Assembly: GCA_946612185.1 (NCBI GenBank)
Contig: CAMOEP010000020.1
Span: 1 to 15,561, forward strand
DNA from: an uncultured Ruminococcus sp.
GTDB lineage: Bacteria; Bacillota; Clostridia; Oscillospirales; Ruminococcaceae
Direction: 5' to 3'
DNA: 15,561 bases
Shown here: positions 7,668 to 14,497 of the stretch, in pieces
How positions within the stretch are numbered: position 1 is the stretch's first letter
Layout of the letters: the number at the start of each line of letters is the position of its first letter
Notes under the pieces: generated by a model
Seen by the model: only the letters and a program-made list of their open reading frames with translations
Databases searched by the model: none
Told to the model about the DNA's origin: nothing
Made by a program: the position numbers and the translations under genes

Positions 7668-8228
7668 TTAATCCTGATTATTGGGATTGAATTCACCGAA
7701 TGTAGGAGAATTCTTTATAAGCTTCTGGATCTTCTCCTTAGTGCGCTGAACCTCCAGCAGGCTTCTGTTGTACTGAGTCTCAGTCTCCTTCAGCATAGTT
7801 GCAGCAGCCAGTGCAGCCTGCTTCTGAAGCTCTGTAGCACTTGCTCTTGCGGTAGCGGTAACGTGTTCAGCGTCCTCCTTAGCCTGAGTGCTGAGGTTTG
7901 CGGCAGCGTTCTGAGCCTTGCTGAGTATCTCAGCAGCCTTCTTCTTTGCCTCCTCCACTATAGCCTCACGGGAAGCTATCTGTGAAGCACGCTCCTCAGC
8001 CTTGCGGATTATTACCTCGGCGTTCTCCTTAGCCTCGCCAAGTATCCTCTGGCAGTCGTACTCTATCTTCTTTGCTTCCTTGAGTTCAGCAGGCATATTC
8101 AGGCGGATATCGTTGATAAGTTCACGCATTCTCTCGCCGTCCACCATTTTCTTATGGGGAGCAAGGGGGATAGCTGTAGCCTTATCAAGCAATTCGTCCA
8201 TTTCATCAAGGATCTCATCAATACTCAT
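7668..8228 (-). CDS. Coiled-coil protein, ATP synthase subunit b/H-like
   Basis: A 186-aa protein without signal peptide or membrane segment. After a short N-terminal region (SIDEILDEMDELLDKA) comes a long Ala/Glu/Lys-rich helix (about 55-170) with heptad-like spacing, so it is almost surely a coiled coil. The tail is polar (NPNNQD). Such proteins are often auto-annotated as V-type ATPase subunit H or F-type subunit b because of composition alone. No other ATPase gene is near, so that name should not be trusted. The start helix followed by a coiled coil loosely recalls DivIVA-like proteins, without clear motifs. It follows coaD by 5 nt, with GAGAGG before the ATG, and is the last gene of the rsmD-coaD operon. 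Its role is unknown; a structural or scaffolding role is inference. Confidence 0.85.
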   Translation of the reverse strand: MSIDEILDEMDELLDKATAIPLAPHKKMVDGERMRELINDIRLNMPAELKEAKKIEYDCQRILGEAKENAEVIIRKAEERASQIASREAIVEEAKKKAAEILSKAQNAAANLSTQAKEDAEHVTATARASATELQKQAALAAATMLKETETQYNRSLLEVQRTKEKIQKLIKNSPTFGEFNPNNQD

Positions 8229-8233
8229 AGTTA

Positions 8234-8725
8234 TTACCTCTCTTTAATTAATCTCTGCTTTATATCGTCAAGTATCTGTTCGGGAACAAAGTGGCTGATG
8301 TCGCCGCCGAAGTAGGCTATCTGCTTTACAACGCTGGAACTGAGGTACATATTCTCCGCAGCGGTGGTAAGGAATACTGTCTCAGCGCCGGCATAAAGCT
8401 TCTTGTTAGCAAGCGCCATCTGGAACTCGTACTCAAAGTCGCTCACAGCACGCAGTCCCTTAACGATAGCTATAGCGCCCACGCTTTCAACATAGTCTGC
8501 CAGCAGTCCGTCAAGTATATCAATAACAACGTTATCCAGGTCTTGTGTAACAGCTTCTATCATAAGCATACGCTCGGTAGCGGTGAAGCTGGGCTGACTT
8601 TTTCCGGCATTCCGGGAGATAAGGACTATCACCTTATCGAACAGCCTGGACGCTCTTGTGATTATGTCAAGGTGACCTAGAGTTACCGGGTCAAAGCTGC
8701 CGGGGCAGACGGCTATTCTTCTCAT
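8234..8725 (-). CDS. coaD: Phosphopantetheine adenylyltransferase
   Basis: Catalyses the fourth step of coenzyme A synthesis: ATP plus 4'-phosphopantetheine gives dephospho-CoA and pyrophosphate. The 163-aa length is normal. The nucleotidyltransferase motif PGSFDPVTLGH is at 8-18 (the TxGH signature ends at H18), KGLR at 89-92, and SSSVVK at 129-134, which matches the family's ISSTxVR-type motif. Its ATG overlaps the rsmD stop by 4 nt (ATGA), which implies translational coupling. The rsmD-coaD pair is common in Firmicutes. Confidence 0.97.
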   Translation of the reverse strand: MRRIAVCPGSFDPVTLGHLDIITRASRLFDKVIVLISRNAGKSQPSFTATERMLMIEAVTQDLDNVVIDILDGLLADYVESVGAIAIVKGLRAVSDFEYEFQMALANKKLYAGAETVFLTTAAENMYLSSSVVKQIAYFGGDISHFVPEQILDDIKQRLIKER

Positions 8726-9285
8726 ACTTCATCGTCCTCCTCATCGTCGCCTGGTCGGTGGAATACAGCTATACATATCTGACCATAGCGGTACTGCTTT
8801 TTCAGCGCAAAGCCTTCCGGTGCATCGGGGGTAGGTGCTTCTCTTTCGTACTCGCATATCACGATACCGCCATTATTGAGTTTCTGCACAGCAAGTGGAA
8901 GGAGTACAGGGATACTGCCGTGTCTGTAAGGGGGGTCGAGGAAAATTATATCGAACTTCTGGGCAGTAAGACGGATATAGTCAAAGCTGTCACGGGTAAT
9001 GACCTCAGCCTGCTTGTCAAGCTTGGTATGACGCAGGTTAGCGGTAACGCATTTGATGCTCTTATTTGAGCTGTCAACGAACACAGCTCTTTCAGCGCCT
9101 CTGCTAAGGGCTTCGATGCCCATTTGTCCGCTTCCGGCGAACAGGTCGAGGAAAACCGCACCTGGCAGTTGAAACTGGATAGCTGAGAAGATGCCCTCCT
9201 TTACCTTATCGCTTGTGGGTCTTACGTCCATACCCTCCGGGGATTCGAGGCGGCAGCCTCTTGCAGTACCAGTTATAACTCTCAT
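8722..9285 (-). CDS. rsmD: 16S rRNA (guanine-966-N2)-methyltransferase
   Basis: Transfers a methyl group from S-adenosylmethionine to G966 (E. coli numbering) of 16S rRNA. The 187-aa protein has the opening MRVITGTARGCRL, the RPTSDKVKEGIF segment at 22-33, the SAM-binding DLFAGSGQMGIEAL at 47-60, and the N6/N2-amino methylase motif DPPY at 117-120. GGAG lies about 9 nt before the ATG. It is the first gene of a three-gene operon read from the promoter at 9363-9391. The protein ends in an acidic tail (GDDEEDDEV). Confidence 0.96.
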   Translation of the reverse strand: MRVITGTARGCRLESPEGMDVRPTSDKVKEGIFSAIQFQLPGAVFLDLFAGSGQMGIEALSRGAERAVFVDSSNKSIKCVTANLRHTKLDKQAEVITRDSFDYIRLTAQKFDIIFLDPPYRHGSIPVLLPLAVQKLNNGGIVICEYEREAPTPDAPEGFALKKQYRYGQICIAVFHRPGDDEEDDEV

Positions 9286-9362
9286 AGATGTACTCTCCTA
9301 AAAACAAGCTGCCGTAGGACAGCAGATTATTGCGGTTATACACCGCCAATTTATACATATAC

Positions 9363-9391
9363 ATTATACATTATTTCCGGGGGATTGTCTA
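9363..9391 (-). promoter_or_regulatory. Promoter of the rsmD-coaD operon
   Basis: On the minus strand, -35 TAGACA (9386-9391), a 17-bp spacer and a perfect -10 TATAAT (9363-9368), about 80 nt before the rsmD ATG. Confidence 0.72.
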
Positions 9392-9557
9392 CACCTTTTA
9401 AAAACTTAGTCACTCCGTACAATTTCCGATAAATTTAATGTTACTGTTTTGTAAACATTTTGCAGATAGCTGTCTGATATCCCCAAAATTCGCCGGGAAA
9501 GTCCATACGGCGAGTGAAGAAATACAAGTTAAAACAAAAATATAAATTCGTATGCCC

Positions 9558-9586
9558 TTGACAGAAAAGAACAAATGTTCTATAAT
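9558..9586 (+). promoter_or_regulatory. Consensus promoter of SOS-controlled operon
   Basis: A perfect -35 TTGACA (9558-9563), a 17-bp spacer and a perfect -10 TATAAT (9581-9586). Such a full-consensus promoter would fire strongly unless repressed. A LexA box fills the spacer half next to the -10 box. It is the only clear promoter seen for the eight plus-strand genes that follow. Confidence 0.88.
9569..9580. promoter_or_regulatory. LexA (SOS) box 1, inside promoter spacer
   Basis: GAACAAATGTTC fits the Firmicutes LexA/DinR site GAAC-N4-GTTC exactly. It abuts the -10 box, so bound LexA would block RNA polymerase. The site with its right flank (15 nt) is repeated identically at 9604-9618. Confidence 0.85.
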
Positions 9587-9603
9587 GAGTTTACAAAAGA
9601 AAC

Positions 9604-9615
9604 GAACAAATGTTC
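9604..9615. promoter_or_regulatory. LexA (SOS) box 2, just after transcription start
   Basis: A second GAACAAATGTTC, 35 bp from the first, placed about 10-22 nt after the expected transcription start and upstream of the AAGGAGG at 9627-9633. Two sites suggest tight repression. Confidence 0.85.
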
Positions 9616-9639
9616 TATCCACTGATAAGGAGGTAACAA

Positions 9640-9870
9640 ATGCTTGACAGAAATGCTGATATGATCGAGGGTTACAAGAAAAGCTGCAAGCTGGTAAAGG
9701 AGCGCATCGACGAGCTTTCTGCGCTGAAAAAGTCCCTTATCCGCAGCGGCAGACACCTGGAAGCTGAGGAACTGATGCTTGACAGACGTATCTTTCTGCT
9801 TTATACTGAGCATAAGGATATGCAGGAGGTCATCGGTATCCTCTCCGAATATACCCACAGGGAGGGCTGA
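9640..9870 (+). CDS. Small helical protein, unknown function, SOS-controlled
   Basis: A 76-aa charged protein, predicted mostly helical, with no signal peptide, membrane segment, Cys cluster or known motif. The pattern (KKSCKLVKERIDELSALKKSL, an LMLDRRIFLLY segment, then MQEVIGILSEY) suggests two or three amphipathic helices, possibly a helical hairpin. AAGGAGG sits 6 nt before the ATG, an excellent site, and two LexA boxes lie directly upstream. Its last codons contain the GGAGGG that serves the next gene, so the pair is coupled. I do not recognise the family. Small proteins of this look beside sigma-like activators occur in phages and mobile elements, as far as I recall. It lacks the membrane segment of YneA/SosA-type SOS division inhibitors. 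Confidence 0.85.
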   Translation: MLDRNADMIEGYKKSCKLVKERIDELSALKKSLIRSGRHLEAEELMLDRRIFLLYTEHKDMQEVIGILSEYTHREG

Positions 9871-9872
9871 CC

Positions 9873-10166
9873 TTGTCAAGACGTGAAAGCTATTCAGACA
9901 CATTCACAGGCAAACTTGACCAGAATATCCGTGATCTTCTTGAGGAAAATGACACAAGTGAGGGCGCAAAATTAAGAAGGATACTGTTAAAAATTATTAA
10001 AAATGAGCTTACCCCAAGACAAAGGGAAATAATTATGCTATACTATTTTAAGAGCATGGATATCGCTTCTATCGCCTCAAAGCTTGATATATCCCCTCAG
10101 TCAGTCTCCGCTACCATGAGCAGGGCAAGACTGCGGATATTCAGGATACTGCAATACTACTTCTGA
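9873..10166 (+). CDS. Sigma-70 region 4-like DNA-binding protein
   Basis: A 97-aa protein whose C-terminal half (about 46-95) is a sigma-70 region 4 type helix-turn-helix: LTPRQREIIMLYYFKSMDIASIASKLDISPQSVSATMSRARLRIF, with the recognition helix near 74-87. There is no region 2, so it cannot melt promoters as a full sigma factor. It is more likely a transcription activator or repressor of the kind found in phages (ArpU-like) or an accessory regulator. It starts with TTG at 9873, supported by GGAGGG 6 nt upstream and only 2 nt between the previous stop and this codon. The target genes are unknown. As the second gene behind the LexA-box promoter, it could carry the damage signal on to other genes (inference). 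Confidence 0.85.
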   Translation: MSRRESYSDTFTGKLDQNIRDLLEENDTSEGAKLRRILLKIIKNELTPRQREIIMLYYFKSMDIASIASKLDISPQSVSATMSRARLRIFRILQYYF

Positions 10167-10178
10167 TAGGATAAAAAT

Positions 10179-11510
10179 ATGAATACACCGATAAACGATT
10201 TTCTTAATAAATATAACGATTCAGGCGTTCTCCGCTGCCATATGCCCGGTCATAAGGGGCATACTCCGGACGAAGCCGACTGGCTGCCTTACGCCATTGA
10301 CATAACCGAGATATCCGGTGCGGACAGCCTTTTTGAAGCTGACGGTATTATCCGCCAGAGCGAGGAAAATGCCGCAAAACTCTGGGGAAGCGCCGATACC
10401 CTTTTCTCAGCCGGCGGTTCAACCCTCTGCATACAGGCTATGCTGACGGCTATGAAGCTGGAGGGGCGGCGTGGCGTGGCAGTAAGGAACGTTCACAGGT
10501 CATTTCTCAATGCAGCGGCACTCCTTGACCTTGAAGTGGACTGGCTTATCCCGGACTACTCCGGCGGTATCCTCTCCGGCAGGATAGACCCGGAAAAGGC
10601 TGCGGATATGCTGGACGAGAAGTCCTTCCTCTACGTCACCTCCCCCGACTACACCGGCGCTATGGCGGATATCCCGGAACTCAGCCGGGTCTGCAAAGAA
10701 AAAGGGGCGATGCTTCTGGTGGACTGCGCTCACGGCGCTCATCTGCCGTTCTTCGAGACTAATATGCACCCCATTGCCCTGGGAGCGGATATATGCTGCG
10801 ACTCCGCACACAAAATGCTTCCGGCACTTACCGGCGGCGCTATGCTCCACTGTTCAAAGCCGGGGTACAGAGACATTCTCCGCCAGTGCATGAGTATGTT
10901 CGGCTCTACAAGTCCCTCATACCTTATCATGGATTCTCTCGACCTGTGCTGCCGCTACGTCAGCCAGCGTATCAGGGAGGATATCCGGCGCAGTCTCCAC
11001 CTTATAAGGGAATTCAGGGAACACTTCTCCGGACAGCTTTTGTTCACTGACGGCGACCCGTTCCATATCACCATAAAAGCCGCACAGTCCGGCTTCGACG
11101 GCAGAGTTTTAGCTGAGGAAATGCGTAAAAATGGTGCTGAGTGCGAATACGCTGACAGGGAACTGGTGATACTCCTTATGTCACCGGTAAATACTACCGG
11201 GGAATATATCCAGCTTTCACACGTTCTGGCACGCTCCCTGCAAAATGTCCCGAAGATCCTGCCATCTGCCATTGAATTCACTCTCCCCGTGCCTGAACAG
11301 GTCATGAGTATCCGTCAGGCAGCGTTCTCGCCCTCGGAGGAGATACCCGTAACAAGCGCCAAAGGCAGGATCTGTGCTTCTGTAAAAGTCCCCTGCCCTC
11401 CGGCTGTCCCTATCGCTGTAAGCGGAGAACGCATCACTTCCCAGCACATCGCACTGTTCCGGAATTACGGCATTGACACCGTTCTGGTAGTAAAAGAAGG
11501 AGGTATATGA
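10179..11510 (+). CDS. YaaO-type Orn/Lys/Arg decarboxylase family protein
   Basis: A PLP-dependent fold-type I enzyme of 443 aa, related to the group that includes B. subtilis YaaO and SpeA. HMPGHKG is at 21-27, SAGGSTLCIQA at 77-87, VDCAHGAHL at 181-189, and SAHKMLPALTGGAML at 209-223 with K212 as the expected PLP lysine. The C-terminal part is short compared with the large enterobacterial decarboxylases, as in other Gram-positive members. The substrate (lysine, arginine or other) cannot be read from sequence. The ATG follows the previous stop by 12 nt, with only a weak AGGA before it. In B. subtilis yaaO also lies upstream of holB, but with tmk, yaaQ and yaaR between; here those genes are absent and holB follows after 1 nt. 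Confidence 0.9.
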   Translation: MNTPINDFLNKYNDSGVLRCHMPGHKGHTPDEADWLPYAIDITEISGADSLFEADGIIRQSEENAAKLWGSADTLFSAGGSTLCIQAMLTAMKLEGRRGVAVRNVHRSFLNAAALLDLEVDWLIPDYSGGILSGRIDPEKAADMLDEKSFLYVTSPDYTGAMADIPELSRVCKEKGAMLLVDCAHGAHLPFFETNMHPIALGADICCDSAHKMLPALTGGAMLHCSKPGYRDILRQCMSMFGSTSPSYLIMDSLDLCCRYVSQRIREDIRRSLHLIREFREHFSGQLLFTDGDPFHITIKAAQSGFDGRVLAEEMRKNGAECEYADRELVILLMSPVNTTGEYIQLSHVLARSLQNVPKILPSAIEFTLPVPEQVMSIRQAAFSPSEEIPVTSAKGRICASVKVPCPPAVPIAVSGERITSQHIALFRNYGIDTVLVVKEGGI

Positions 11511-11511
11511 C

Positions 11512-12501
11512 ATGAAAACTATCTATGGCAACCAGACACTTCTGGCTTCCCTGGGTAATATGGCGCTGCGGAAAAGGTCACCTCAGTCCATAATCTTCTG
11601 CGGTGATAAAGGCTGCGGAAAAAAGACTATCGCCGCCTACTATGCCGCTCAGCTTATGTGCAGCGACCTTACCGAAACCGGCGCTCCCTGCGGAAAATGC
11701 CGCAACTGCAAACTGGTATTCTCCGGCACTCACCCGGATATCACCTACGTTCCCACCTCCGGAAAATCCGAGACTTACAGCGTAAAAACCATTCGTGCCG
11801 TCAAGCAGGACGCTTTCGTCCGCCCGAACAATAACAGTGATATCAAGGTATATATCATGGCGGACTGCCAGAACCTCTCCCAGGAAGTCCAGAACACTAT
11901 GCTGAAAATTATCGAAGAACCTCCGGAGTACTGCTGCTTTATATTCACCGCTGTGAACCGCTATGAATTCCTGCCTACTATACTCTCCAGATGCGTCACA
12001 TTCAGCGTGATGCCCTGCACCGAACAGGAAGCTGCGGCGGCACTTGCCGAGGAAAACGACTTCTCCCCCGACGAGATACGTCAGGCTGTGGGCTGCTTCC
12101 ACGGAAATATCGGTCTGTGTACTCAGTATGTAGTGGACGAGAGTCTGCGCAAAAAAGTGGATTTGACAAAAAGGCTTGCAGATAGTATAATAAGAAAGGA
12201 CGAGTACAGACTTAATGCCGATGTTTACTCTATCGGCTCCGGCAAGGACGACCTGCGGACTGTTATGTCTATGCTGGATAACCTTGTGCGAGACTGCGCT
12301 GTGCTTTCTGAAATGAGTGAACCAAAGCTAACAGGCTGCTGTCACGACGCTGCCAAACGCCTCGCCGGTATTATCTCACCCGGTCAGGCTTCAAGTATTC
12401 ACTACGCTGCCCGTGATGCCTGGAACGCTATCGAACGCAATGTGAGCGCCCCTGTTGTTATGGCGGCGCTGTGTGCGGATATAATCAGCATCATTAGCTG
12501 A
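11512..12501 (+). CDS. holB: DNA polymerase III subunit delta prime
   Basis: A clamp-loader subunit (329 aa) that helps load the beta sliding clamp on DNA. The AAA+ region has GDKGCGKKT (31-39) as P-loop. A zinc module has four Cys (C50, C60, C63, C66). A sensor-1 and SRC-like end is present (FIFTAVNRYEFLPTILSRC). The P-loop is well kept, although classical delta prime of E. coli does not hydrolyse ATP, so an active ATPase is not assured. The C-terminal helical collar (about 210-329) is poorly conserved, as usual. The ATG is 1 nt after the previous stop, with AGGAGG inside the end of that gene. Position next to ricT supports holB over dnaX. Confidence 0.93.
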   Translation: MKTIYGNQTLLASLGNMALRKRSPQSIIFCGDKGCGKKTIAAYYAAQLMCSDLTETGAPCGKCRNCKLVFSGTHPDITYVPTSGKSETYSVKTIRAVKQDAFVRPNNNSDIKVYIMADCQNLSQEVQNTMLKIIEEPPEYCCFIFTAVNRYEFLPTILSRCVTFSVMPCTEQEAAAALAEENDFSPDEIRQAVGCFHGNIGLCTQYVVDESLRKKVDLTKRLADSIIRKDEYRLNADVYSIGSGKDDLRTVMSMLDNLVRDCAVLSEMSEPKLTGCCHDAAKRLAGIISPGQASSIHYAARDAWNAIERNVSAPVVMAALCADIISIIS

Positions 12502-12514
12502 GATTGGAGTTTTT

Positions 12515-13381
12515 ATGAAAGAGATAGTGGGTATCCGCTTCAAAAAAGTGGGTAAGATTTATTACTTCGCTCCCGGTGATATCAAAACTAATCTGGGCGA
12601 TAAGGTCATTGTGGAGACTGTCAGAGGTCTGGAGTGCGGAGATGTAGTCATCGCTAACCGCACTATCGACGACAAGTCTTTCGCCGCTGCCCTGAAACCT
12701 ATTATCAGAATTGCTACCGCTGAGGATATGGCTGTTCTGGAAAAGAATAAGAAACTGGTGGAGGAAGCTTTCAAGGTATGCCAGGAAAAAATAGCTTACC
12801 GCAAGCTGAAAATGAACCTCATCGACGTGGAGTGTACCTTTGACCATAATAAGCTGCTGTTCTACTTTACCGCCGAAAGCCGTGTGGACTTCCGTGAACT
12901 GGTAAAAGACCTGGCGGCTGTGTTCCGTACAAGGATAGAACTGCGCCAGATAGGTGTCAGGGACGAAGCTAAGATACTGGGCGGTCTGGGTATATGCGGA
13001 CGTGAATTCTGCTGTAAAGCACATATGGGCGACTTCAACCCCGTATCTATAAAAATGGCTAAGGAACAGGGGCTTTCCCTTAATCCTACTAAGATATCAG
13101 GTACTTGCGGACGACTTATGTGCTGCCTGAAAAACGAACAGGCTGCCTATGAGGAACTGCTGAAGATAACCCCGAAGGTGGGCGCTGTCGTTGTTACCCC
13201 TGACGGTGTTAAGGGCAGAGTCGAGGACGCTAATATCATTACCGGTAAACTGCGTATCAAGACCGATAAGTCGGAAGTGCCGGTGATCCTCGACAGGAGC
13301 GAGGTAAAACTCCTGAAGGACGCTGAGATAAGAGTTAACCGTGAGGAACTCAAAGCCCTCAAAAAACTGGAGGATCAGTAA
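12515..13381 (+). CDS. ricT: RicT (YaaT), PSP1-domain iron-sulfur regulator
   Basis: A 288-aa homologue of B. subtilis RicT/YaaT. With RicA and RicF it forms a complex that carries iron-sulfur clusters and guides RNase Y in mRNA processing, thereby affecting sporulation, competence and biofilm. The PSP1 domain covers about 60-215. Six Cys in two groups are visible, CGREFCC (161-167) and CGRLMCC (198-204), the expected cluster ligands. A Lys/Glu-rich C-terminal tail follows. GGAG precedes the ATG by 7 nt. The position directly after holB is the same as in B. subtilis. Partners RicA and RicF are not in the window. Confidence 0.94.
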   Translation: MKEIVGIRFKKVGKIYYFAPGDIKTNLGDKVIVETVRGLECGDVVIANRTIDDKSFAAALKPIIRIATAEDMAVLEKNKKLVEEAFKVCQEKIAYRKLKMNLIDVECTFDHNKLLFYFTAESRVDFRELVKDLAAVFRTRIELRQIGVRDEAKILGGLGICGREFCCKAHMGDFNPVSIKMAKEQGLSLNPTKISGTCGRLMCCLKNEQAAYEELLKITPKVGAVVVTPDGVKGRVEDANIITGKLRIKTDKSEVPVILDRSEVKLLKDAEIRVNREELKALKKLEDQ

Positions 13382-14043
13382 TGCAGAAAGTCAATTACGG
13401 CAGGCTTTTCGACCAGAAAGCCGAGGAACTGCGCAAGTCAGGCGAAAAGCCCTCGCTGCTGCTCCACGCCTGCTGTGCGCCGTGCAGCAGCCATACCCTG
13501 ACTGTACTGCACGAGCTTTTCCGCATTACCCTCTACTTCTATAACCCAAATATCGCCCCGGAGGAGGAGTATACCTACCGGTGCAGCGAGCTTAAAAGGC
13601 TGGTAAAGGAAATGGGTATGGATATTCCCATTATCGAGGAAACTTACGACCCTGCGCCCTTTCTTAGCCTTGCCAAGGGTCTGGAGGATCTGCCGGAACG
13701 TGGGCTGCGGTGTCAGAAATGCATCGCCCTGCGCCTTGAAAAAGCAGGTCTTAAAGCTAAGGAACTGGGCTGCGACTTCTTCACCACCACCCTCACCATA
13801 TCCCCTCACAAGGACTGCACCTTCATAAACGAAAAAGGCTGCGAACTTGCGGAAACTATCGGTATTCAGTACCTTTTCTCCGACTTCAAAAAACATGAGG
13901 GGTATAAACATTCTATCGAACTATCAAAAAAGTACGGGCTTTACCGGCAGAACTACTGCGGCTGCGTTTTCAGCAAAGTCCAGGCTGAAAGGAAGGATAC
14001 CTATGGGCAAGGAACTAAAGACCAATGCGATGCGGTTTCTTGA
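13381..14043 (+). CDS. queH: Epoxyqueuosine reductase QueH
   Basis: Reduces epoxyqueuosine to queuosine in the wobble position of certain tRNAs, the last step of queuosine synthesis. It is unrelated to QueG (the former DUF208 family). The protein has 220 aa. Visible motifs are HACCAPCSS (29-37), NPNI (56-59), RCQKC (110-114), TTLTISPHKD (136-145) and YRQNYCGC (188-195). The Cys in these motifs are the expected ligands of the iron-sulfur cluster and a second metal. The ATG overlaps the ricT stop by 1 nt (TAATG). The last 25 residues after YCGC are polar, and their codons overlap the next gene by 41 nt. Confidence 0.95.
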   Translation: MQKVNYGRLFDQKAEELRKSGEKPSLLLHACCAPCSSHTLTVLHELFRITLYFYNPNIAPEEEYTYRCSELKRLVKEMGMDIPIIEETYDPAPFLSLAKGLEDLPERGLRCQKCIALRLEKAGLKAKELGCDFFTTTLTISPHKDCTFINEKGCELAETIGIQYLFSDFKKHEGYKHSIELSKKYGLYRQNYCGCVFSKVQAERKDTYGQGTKDQCDAVS

Positions 14044-14494
14044 CAAGTGCAAAATTGAATATACTGTCCAGACATACGAATGTGACGAATTTATCGACGG
14101 TATCCACACCGCCCAAGCCCTCGGTCAGCCACTTGAGGAGACTTTCAAGACCCTTGTGGCACAGGGTAAGTCCGGCAGCTTCTACTGCTTCCTGCTTCCC
14201 GTGGCGGAGGAACTTGACCTGAAAAAAGCGGCTAAGTCAGTGGGCGAGAAGTCCGTGGAACTCCTCCACGTCAAGGACATCACCAAAGTCACTGGCTACG
14301 TCAGAGGCGGCTGCACCCCTATCGGTATGAAAAAGCAGTTCGTTACAGTAGTCCACGAAAGTGCCGCTTCACTTGCGCTGTTCTTCATAAGCGGAGGACG
14401 TATAGGTACTCAGATACGCCTGTCCCCGGAGGCACTGGTCAAGGCGATAAGGGGCAGTTTTGCGGATATTCTGCCAGATCAGGAAAGAGGTTGA
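14003..14494 (+). CDS. YbaK/EbsC-type Cys-tRNA(Pro) deacylase
   Basis: A trans-editing enzyme (163 aa) that removes wrongly attached amino acids, typically Cys, from tRNA(Pro). The YbaK fold shows FKTLV at 48-52 with K49 matching the conserved catalytic Lys, GYVRGGCTPIGMKK at 98-111, and SGGRIGTQI at 130-138. I place the start at ATG 14003 because MGKELKTNAMRFLD matches the family N-terminus and AAGGAAGG lies just upstream. The frame stays open back to 13847, but that part is the shadow of queH. The gene overlaps the end of queH by 41 nt, so translation is probably coupled. Confidence 0.92.
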   Translation: MGKELKTNAMRFLDKCKIEYTVQTYECDEFIDGIHTAQALGQPLEETFKTLVAQGKSGSFYCFLLPVAEELDLKKAAKSVGEKSVELLHVKDITKVTGYVRGGCTPIGMKKQFVTVVHESAASLALFFISGGRIGTQIRLSPEALVKAIRGSFADILPDQERG

Positions 14495-14497
14495 TTT

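Larger units (their letters stand above)
9286..9639. other. Divergent intergenic region between rsmD and SOS operon
   Basis: These 354 nt hold the rsmD leader, two outward-facing promoters and the two LexA boxes. The leader has two small hairpins, GCGGT/ACCGC near 9330-9350 and GCTG/CAGC near 9309-9325. Between the promoters (9392-9557) I see no gene. The only structure there is a 5-bp hairpin, CGCCG (9491-9495) with CGGCG (9508-9512). A small RNA cannot be ruled out, but nothing supports one. Confidence 0.7.

Noticed and set aside
9486..9515. Possible small RNA around the CGCCG/CGGCG hairpin
   Set aside because: Only a 5-bp stem, no terminator and no dedicated promoter.
9410..9903. Minus-strand open frames (9410-9622 and 9580-9903) over the SOS promoter and the first small gene
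   Set aside because: They cross the promoter and the LexA boxes, lack good ribosome binding sites, and oppose a gene with AAGGAGG and a strong promoter.
12494..13024. A 176-codon minus-strand frame opposite ricT
   Set aside because: ricT with its six cluster Cys is clear on the plus strand; the minus frame shows no motif.
13847..14002. Upstream extension of the YbaK-type gene to 13847
   Set aside because: The extra residues are the shadow of queH and do not fit the family N-terminus; ATG 14003 has its own ribosome binding site.
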